Below, piece by piece: positions 5,286 through 8,549 of a stretch of 8,549 nt of DNA. The stretch is from Clostridia bacterium (GTDB lineage Bacteria; Bacillota_A; Clostridia; Christensenellales; Aristaeellaceae), in NCBI GenBank assembly GCA_017412025.1, contig JAFQOY010000268.1, forward strand, positions 1 through 8,549, in the 5' to 3' direction. The notes under the pieces are model-generated. The model made no database searches. It was not told the origin of the DNA and saw only the letters and a list, made by a program, of their open reading frames with translations. The first letter of the stretch is position 1, and each line of letters begins with the position of its first letter. The position numbers were made by a program, and so were the translations under genes.

Positions 5286-6293
5286 GTGGCGCTTATAGAG
5301 CTCAGAAACCTGACCAAGACGTTCAGGGGCAAAACCCAGACCGTCGAGGCGCTCAAGGATATCAATCTGGATATTCAGCAGGGCGATATTTACGGCATCA
5401 TCGGCATGTCCGGCGCGGGCAAATCGACGCTCGTACGATGCATCAATTTCCTGGAGAGGCCGACCTCCGGCAGCGTCGTCATCGACGGCAAGGATCTCGC
5501 ATCCCTCGCGCCGAAGGAGCTGAGACAGCTTCGGCAGGAAGTGTCCATGATCTTCCAGCACTTCAACCTGCTGCAGCAGCGCGACGTGCGCGGCAACATC
5601 GCCTTTGCGATGGAGATCGCAGGTATGAAGAAGGCGGATATCGACAAGCGCATCGACGAGATGCTTGAGATCGTCGGCCTGACCGACCGCCAGCACAACT
5701 ATCCCAGCCAGCTTTCCGGCGGCCAGCAGCAGCGCGTCGCCATCGCAAGAGCGCTGGCGACCAACCCGAAGATCATCCTCTGCGACGAGGCGACCAGCGC
5801 GCTGGACCCGCAGACGACGACCTCGATCCTCAATCTGCTGCGCGACATCAACAAGAAGCTGGGCATCACCATCGTGATCATCACCCACGAGATGAGCGTC
5901 GTGGAAAGCGTCTGCTCCCATGTCGCCATCATCGACAACGGCGTGCTGGTGGAAAACGGCACGGTTGAATCGGTTTTCTCCCAGCCCAAGTCTGACGCGG
6001 CGAAAAAGCTCATCTTCCGCAAGGCCGGCGCCGATATAGGCGCGATGGGCGAGCGCATGATCCGCATCGTCTTCGAGGGAAACGCCTCGACCGATCCCGT
6101 CATCGCCAGCCTCGTTATGGAATGCCACGTCGCGGTGAACATCATGTACGCCGATACGCGCGACGTGAACGGCAAGGCCTTCGGCCAGATGATCCTGCAG
6201 CTGCCGGAAGACAAGCTGCAGCAGGAAAAGGCCATCTACTACCTGCAGAGCAAGGGTATGCGCGTGGAGGAGGTGAGTGCAAGTGCCTCTTGA
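5286..6293 (+). CDS. metN: Methionine ABC transporter ATP-binding protein MetN
   Basis: MetN is the cytoplasmic ATPase of the MetNIQ importer for L- and D-methionine. The 335 residues carry Walker A GMSGAGKST (40-48), the Q-loop Q91, signature LSGGQ (143-147), Walker B ILCDE (164-168), the D-loop SALD (171-174) and the switch H201. The C-terminal NIL/ACT-like domain (about 257-333) is the regulatory domain through which internal methionine inhibits transport in E. coli, and it marks this as the methionine subfamily rather than a glutamine or polar-amino-acid ATPase. The start is a GTG with AAGGAG (5271-5276) 9 nt upstream; upstream in-frame alternatives lack such a site. The stop overlaps the start of metI, indicating translational coupling. 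All catalytic motifs are intact. Confidence 0.96.
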   Translation: MALIELRNLTKTFRGKTQTVEALKDINLDIQQGDIYGIIGMSGAGKSTLVRCINFLERPTSGSVVIDGKDLASLAPKELRQLRQEVSMIFQHFNLLQQRDVRGNIAFAMEIAGMKKADIDKRIDEMLEIVGLTDRQHNYPSQLSGGQQQRVAIARALATNPKIILCDEATSALDPQTTTSILNLLRDINKKLGITIVIITHEMSVVESVCSHVAIIDNGVLVENGTVESVFSQPKSDAAKKLIFRKAGADIGAMGERMIRIVFEGNASTDPVIASLVMECHVAVNIMYADTRDVNGKAFGQMILQLPEDKLQQEKAIYYLQSKGMRVEEVSASAS

Positions 6294-6948
6294 AAAAATG
6301 GTTCCTCTCATGCTTGAGGGCATTCAGGACACGCTCTATATGACGCTGGTATCCACGCTGTTCGCTTATCTGCTGGGCCTGCCGCTGGCGATTGCGCTCG
6401 TGCTCACCTCGCCCAAAGGGCTTACACCCCGTCCTATCCTTTACAGGATTCTCGATGCGGTGGTCAACATCTTCCGCTCCATCCCGTTCCTGATCCTGAT
6501 GATCCTCGTCATTCCGCTGACAAGGCTTATCGCAGGCAAGGCCTACGGCTCCACAGCGACCATCGTTCCGCTGGTCATCGCCGCCGCGCCGTATGTCGCC
6601 CGCATGATCGAAAGCTCTCTGCTCGAGGTCGATCCCGGCGTCATCGAGGCTGCGCAGTCCATGGGCGCTTCGGTTCCGACGATCATCACCAAGGTGCTGA
6701 TTCCGGAAGCGAAGACCTCGCTGATCGTCGGCGCGACGATATCCTCCGGCACGATCCTTGGCTACAGCGCCATGTCCGGCGCCATCGGCGGCGGCGGCCT
6801 GGGCAAGATCGCCATCAGCTACGGCTACAACCGTTATCAGACCGACGTGCTTGTGGTCACGGTCATCCTGCTCATTCTCCTGATGCAGATCATTCAGATT
6901 GTGGGCATGTACATTTCCCGCAAGACCGACAAGCGCGTCAGGGAGTGA
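6283..6948 (+). CDS. metI: Methionine ABC transporter permease MetI
   Basis: MetI forms the membrane channel of the importer as a homodimer bound to MetN. The 221-residue protein has five hydrophobic segments (about 17-42, 56-82, 89-110, 147-168, 186-211) and the BPD-type coupling motif in VIEAAQSMGASVPTIITKVL (about 120-139), which docks on MetN. The glycine-rich GAIGGGGLGKIAISYGYNRYQ (167-187) is highly typical of MetI. GTG at 6283 is chosen because AGGAGG (6268-6273) lies 9 nt upstream. A GTG at 6277 would be only 3 nt from the site, and an ATG at 6298 24 nt. The reading frame overlaps the last 11 bases of metN. Length is close to the 217 residues of E. coli MetI. Confidence 0.94.
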   Translation: MPLEKMVPLMLEGIQDTLYMTLVSTLFAYLLGLPLAIALVLTSPKGLTPRPILYRILDAVVNIFRSIPFLILMILVIPLTRLIAGKAYGSTATIVPLVIAAAPYVARMIESSLLEVDPGVIEAAQSMGASVPTIITKVLIPEAKTSLIVGATISSGTILGYSAMSGAIGGGGLGKIAISYGYNRYQTDVLVVTVILLILLMQIIQIVGMYISRKTDKRVRE

Positions 6949-7020
6949 TGGGGCTCCGCCCCAAACCCCGGCAGGGATATCACCCCTGCACCCTTCACCG
7001 CTTCGCAGCGGTTTGAAGGG
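6949..7020. repeat. Hairpin cluster between metI and metQ
   Basis: Three hairpins stand in a row directly after the metI stop: TGGGGC-TCC-GCCCCA (6949-6963), GCAGGG/CCCTGC (6971-6976 with 6984-6989), and a long stem at 6991-7020 with outer arms CCCTTC/GAAGGG and inner arms CCGCT/AGCGG. None is followed by a T run, so they look more like RNA-stabilising or processing structures, or a dispersed repeat, than a terminator. The 11-mer TGAAGGGGCTG at 7014-7024 recurs at 8407-8417 within a palindrome near the right end, which supports a repeat family. About 77 nt without clear structure follow to the metQ start; a weak TTGAAA there lacks a good -10. Confidence 0.65.
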
Positions 7021-7097
7021 GCTGATCTCAGACTCAGGGCGGCAACGCCTTGAAATATCGAAAAAGAATCCCATCATAAAGAAGGAGAGAAAACATC

Positions 7098-7883
7098 ATG
7101 AAGAAGCTGCTTACCATCGCCATTGCCCTCGTACTCGTCGCCGCCGTTGCGACCGCCAGCGCCGCCACCCTCGTCATCGGCGCCTCCTCCACCCCGCATG
7201 CCGAGATCCTGGAAGCCGCCAAGGATCTGCTCGCCGCCAAGGACATCACGCTTGACATCATCATCTTTGACGATTATGTGCAGCCGAACCTCCAGCTCGA
7301 CGCCGGCGACCTCGACGCGAACTACTTCCAGCACATCCCGTACCTCGAGGACTTCTGCGCGCAGAACGGCACCAAGCTCGTTTCCGCCGGCGCTGTACAC
7401 TATGAGCCGATGGGCATCTACACCAACCTTGAGAAGGCGTACACCATCGACGCCATCCCGGACGGCGCCGTGATCGCCGTGCCGAACGACCCGACCAACG
7501 AAGCCCGCGCGCTGGCGCTGCTCGCCGCCCAGGGCCTGATCACCCTCGATGTGGCCGCCGGCCAGACCGCGACGGTGCTCGACATCGCCGAGAACCCGAA
7601 GAACGTCGAGATCCAGGAGTTTGAAGCCGCCGCCGTGCCGCGCATGCTGGCCGACGTCGATCTCGCCGTCATCAACTCCAACTACGCGCTGGAAGCCGGC
7701 GTTGAGGTTGTGGGCACCGCCATCGCCGTGGAAGGCACCGACATCACCTTCCCGAACATCGTCGCCATCCGCGAGGGCGACGACCGCGCCGAGCTGAAGA
7801 CCCTCGTTGAGGTTCTGCAGAGCGAAGAGATGGTCAACTGGATCACCACCACCTACGGCACCGCCGTCTGCCCGACCAAGTAA
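7098..7883 (+). CDS. metQ: Methionine-binding protein MetQ (NlpA family), without lipobox
   Basis: MetQ is the extracytoplasmic receptor that delivers methionine to MetNI. The 261-residue protein has a signal peptide (KK at 2-3, hydrophobic core about 4-19) ending in ATASA-A, a type I cleavage site near residue 22. Then comes the NlpA/MetQ fold with the strongly typical stretch DANYFQHIPYLEDF (about 73-86), GAVHYEPMGIYTN (about 98-110), VPNDPTNEARALALL and VINSNYAL. There is no cysteine before C87, so no lipid anchor, unlike most MetQ proteins. GAAGGAGAG lies about 7 nt before the ATG. Codons end almost always in C or G and favour GCC, GAC and AAG even more than the neighbours, suggesting high expression. 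Ligand specificity for methionine is inferred from metNI and the NIL domain; related peptides such as Gly-Met cannot be excluded. Confidence 0.94.
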   Translation: MKKLLTIAIALVLVAAVATASAATLVIGASSTPHAEILEAAKDLLAAKDITLDIIIFDDYVQPNLQLDAGDLDANYFQHIPYLEDFCAQNGTKLVSAGAVHYEPMGIYTNLEKAYTIDAIPDGAVIAVPNDPTNEARALALLAAQGLITLDVAAGQTATVLDIAENPKNVEIQEFEAAAVPRMLADVDLAVINSNYALEAGVEVVGTAIAVEGTDITFPNIVAIREGDDRAELKTLVEVLQSEEMVNWITTTYGTAVCPTK

Positions 7884-7904
7884 TCCTTAACCGTATCACA
7901 ACAG

Positions 7905-7933
7905 ACCGCAGCCTTTCCGGCTGCGGTTTTTTT
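7905..7933 (+). terminator. Intrinsic terminator of metNIQ
   Basis: A perfect GC-rich 8-bp stem CCGCAGCC/GGCTGCGG (7906-7913 and 7919-7926) with a 5-nt loop is followed by seven T (7927-7933). It lies 22 nt after the metQ stop and is the clearest Rho-independent terminator in the window. Confidence 0.93.
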
Positions 7934-7943
7934 CAGGAGCATC

Positions 7944-8306
7944 ATGAATAAGCGTATTCTTCTTCGCATTCCTGCTGCGGCGGGCTACGCCGTTCCCTAT
8001 GCCTTTCTCTGCCTGTACGGCGATGTGACCTTCGGTTCCATGCTGCTTTATCTGCTTGCGCTTCCGACGGTCTGCCTGCTTGCCTATTGCAGCCGCAGGC
8101 GTCTCTTCTTCGGCTGTATGGGCTGCCTGTGCTCTTTTGGGGCGTCTTTCGCCTGTATGGCTCATTTCCGCAGCGAACGCTGGCTTTGGTATTTCAAGCC
8201 CTTCAGCGATACGCAGCTCCTTGTTCTTCTTTCGCTCTTCATGCTTGCCATCCATCTGCTGGCTTCTCTGCTGCACAGGCGGATGAGGTTCCCGACGAAG
8301 CGGTGA
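7944..8306 (+). CDS. Small four-helix membrane protein of unknown function
   Basis: The 120-residue protein has a positively charged start (MNKR) and four likely membrane helices (about 8-24, 31-49, 54-73, 91-111) with a charged C terminus (HRRMRFPTKR). Between helices 3 and 4 is an aromatic and charged stretch, RSERWLWYFKPFSDTQ (76-91), that may be the conserved core. Seven cysteines are present, four of them within 58-71. AGGAG (7935-7939) is 4 nt before the ATG, a short but usable spacing, and it begins 2 nt after the T run of the metQ terminator. No promoter fits between the terminator and the gene, so it is probably transcribed by read-through or from inside metQ. I do not recognise the family. 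The consistent hydrophobic pattern supports a real gene; competing frames lack it. Confidence 0.7.
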   Translation: MNKRILLRIPAAAGYAVPYAFLCLYGDVTFGSMLLYLLALPTVCLLAYCSRRRLFFGCMGCLCSFGASFACMAHFRSERWLWYFKPFSDTQLLVLLSLFMLAIHLLASLLHRRMRFPTKR

Positions 8307-8330
8307 CGGACACGCGTCTTTCCATGACAC

Positions 8331-8365
8331 AAAAACAGCGGCGCAGCTTTTCCATGCTGCGCCGC
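8331..8365 (-). terminator. Intrinsic terminator for leftward transcription
   Basis: A perfect 10-bp stem GCGGCGCAGC/GCTGCGCCGC (8338-8347 and 8356-8365) has an 8-nt loop. On the minus strand it is followed by TGTTTTT (8337-8331), while the plus strand has no T run after it. It should therefore stop transcription entering from the right, implying a leftward gene beyond the window, though the stem may also slow rightward transcripts from the small membrane gene. Confidence 0.75.
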
Positions 8366-8405
8366 CCAGATTATCAATAAAGTCTGTTTTAAACTTTGGG
8401 GATGC

Positions 8406-8429
8406 ATGAAGGGGCTGCAGCCCCTTCAT
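8406..8429. repeat. Perfect 24-bp palindrome
   Basis: The sequence from 8406 to 8429 is its own reverse complement over all 24 bases, with CTGCAG at the centre and flanking GAAGGGG/CCCCTTC arms. It has no T run on either side, so it is not a normal terminator. It shares TGAAGGGGCTG with the metI-metQ spacer. First of three inverted repeats in a row. Confidence 0.9.
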
Positions 8430-8461
8430 ATGAAATCCGCAGCAGCGACCTGCGCGGTGCG

Positions 8462-8485
8462 AGGAGCGGCTGCAAGCCGCTTCCT
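8462..8485. repeat. Second inverted repeat of the terminal cluster
   Basis: Arms AGGAGCGGCT (8462-8471) and AGCCGC-T-TCCT (8475-8485) pair over 10 bp with a single bulged T and enclose the 3-nt loop GCA. The same GCA loop occurs in the next repeat. Confidence 0.85.
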
Positions 8486-8487
8486 AT

Positions 8488-8527
8488 ATCATTTTCTGGC
8501 CGTACGCGCAGCGTACAAGAAAATGAT
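8488..8527. repeat. Third, two-part inverted repeat of the terminal cluster
   Basis: An outer AT-rich stem ATCATTTTCT/AGAAAATGAT (8488-8497 and 8518-8527, 10 bp) encloses an inner stem GTACGC/GCGTAC (8502-8507 and 8511-8516) with a GCA loop and a small 4-to-1 internal loop between them. After it, ATCCGCTGCA (8533-8542) partly repeats ATCCGCAGCA (8435-8444), so the unit may start again at the window edge. No coding frame was supported in 8307-8549. Confidence 0.85.
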
Positions 8528-8549
8528 GTTTTATCCGCTGCAAGTATGC

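Noticed and set aside
5229..6323. Minus-strand frame of 364 codons opposite metN
   Set aside because: Fully antisense to metN, whose ABC ATPase motifs are complete; no promoter or recognised domain.
8406..8549. CRISPR array
   Set aside because: The inverted repeats differ in sequence and spacing, with no identical direct repeats of 25-40 bp and no cas genes.

Overview
The window looks like chromosome of a GC-rich anaerobic Clostridia-type Firmicute, probably an uncultured or gut lineage. The clues are strong AGGAGG ribosome-binding sites, sigma-A type promoters with 17-nt spacers, a feoA-feoB pair with a divergent short DtxR-family repressor, and a DUF6020-like membrane protein. This placement is inferred from gene content and style; no RNA gene or marker is present to confirm it.

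Left part (1-2250) is a ferrous-iron module. feoB (cut off by the left edge) and feoA are read leftward. A DtxR/MntR-family regulator is read rightward from a shared 225-bp intergenic region that holds a very good feoA promoter, a plausible promoter for the regulator, and several inverted repeats that could be operators. A terminator-like hairpin and a GTTAG/CTAAC inverted repeat separate feoA from feoB, so the two genes may not be one simple operon. The regulator gene ends in an intrinsic terminator.

Middle (2277-4143) is one large gene for a polytopic membrane protein of the DUF6020 / GT-C-like type, of unknown function. It is convergent with a LysR-family gene, with a GC-rich hairpin between the two.

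Right part (4158-7933) is a methionine-transport module. A leftward LysR-type regulator is divergent from metN-metI-metQ, which encode the ATPase with a NIL domain, the permease and the substrate-binding protein of a D/L-methionine ABC importer. The 213-bp divergent region contains two good promoters and an interrupted palindrome resembling the ATAGTTT/AAACTAT Met box of LysR regulators, centred about 66 bp upstream of the predicted metN start of transcription. metI and metQ are separated by about 150 bp of stacked hairpins. MetQ has an ordinary signal peptide but no lipobox cysteine, which is odd for a monoderm. A strong terminator closes the operon.

The end (7944-8549) holds a small four-helix membrane protein of unknown function that begins right after the metQ terminator, then a leftward-facing terminator, then three consecutive large inverted repeats that look like a dispersed palindromic repeat array running off the window. 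No CRISPR array, transposase, tRNA or rRNA was seen, and no gene-free stretch exceeds 300 bases. I see no clearly novel multi-gene system. The most unusual items are the MetQ without lipidation site, the feoA/feoB regulatory layout, the two membrane genes abutting terminators, and the terminal palindrome cluster.
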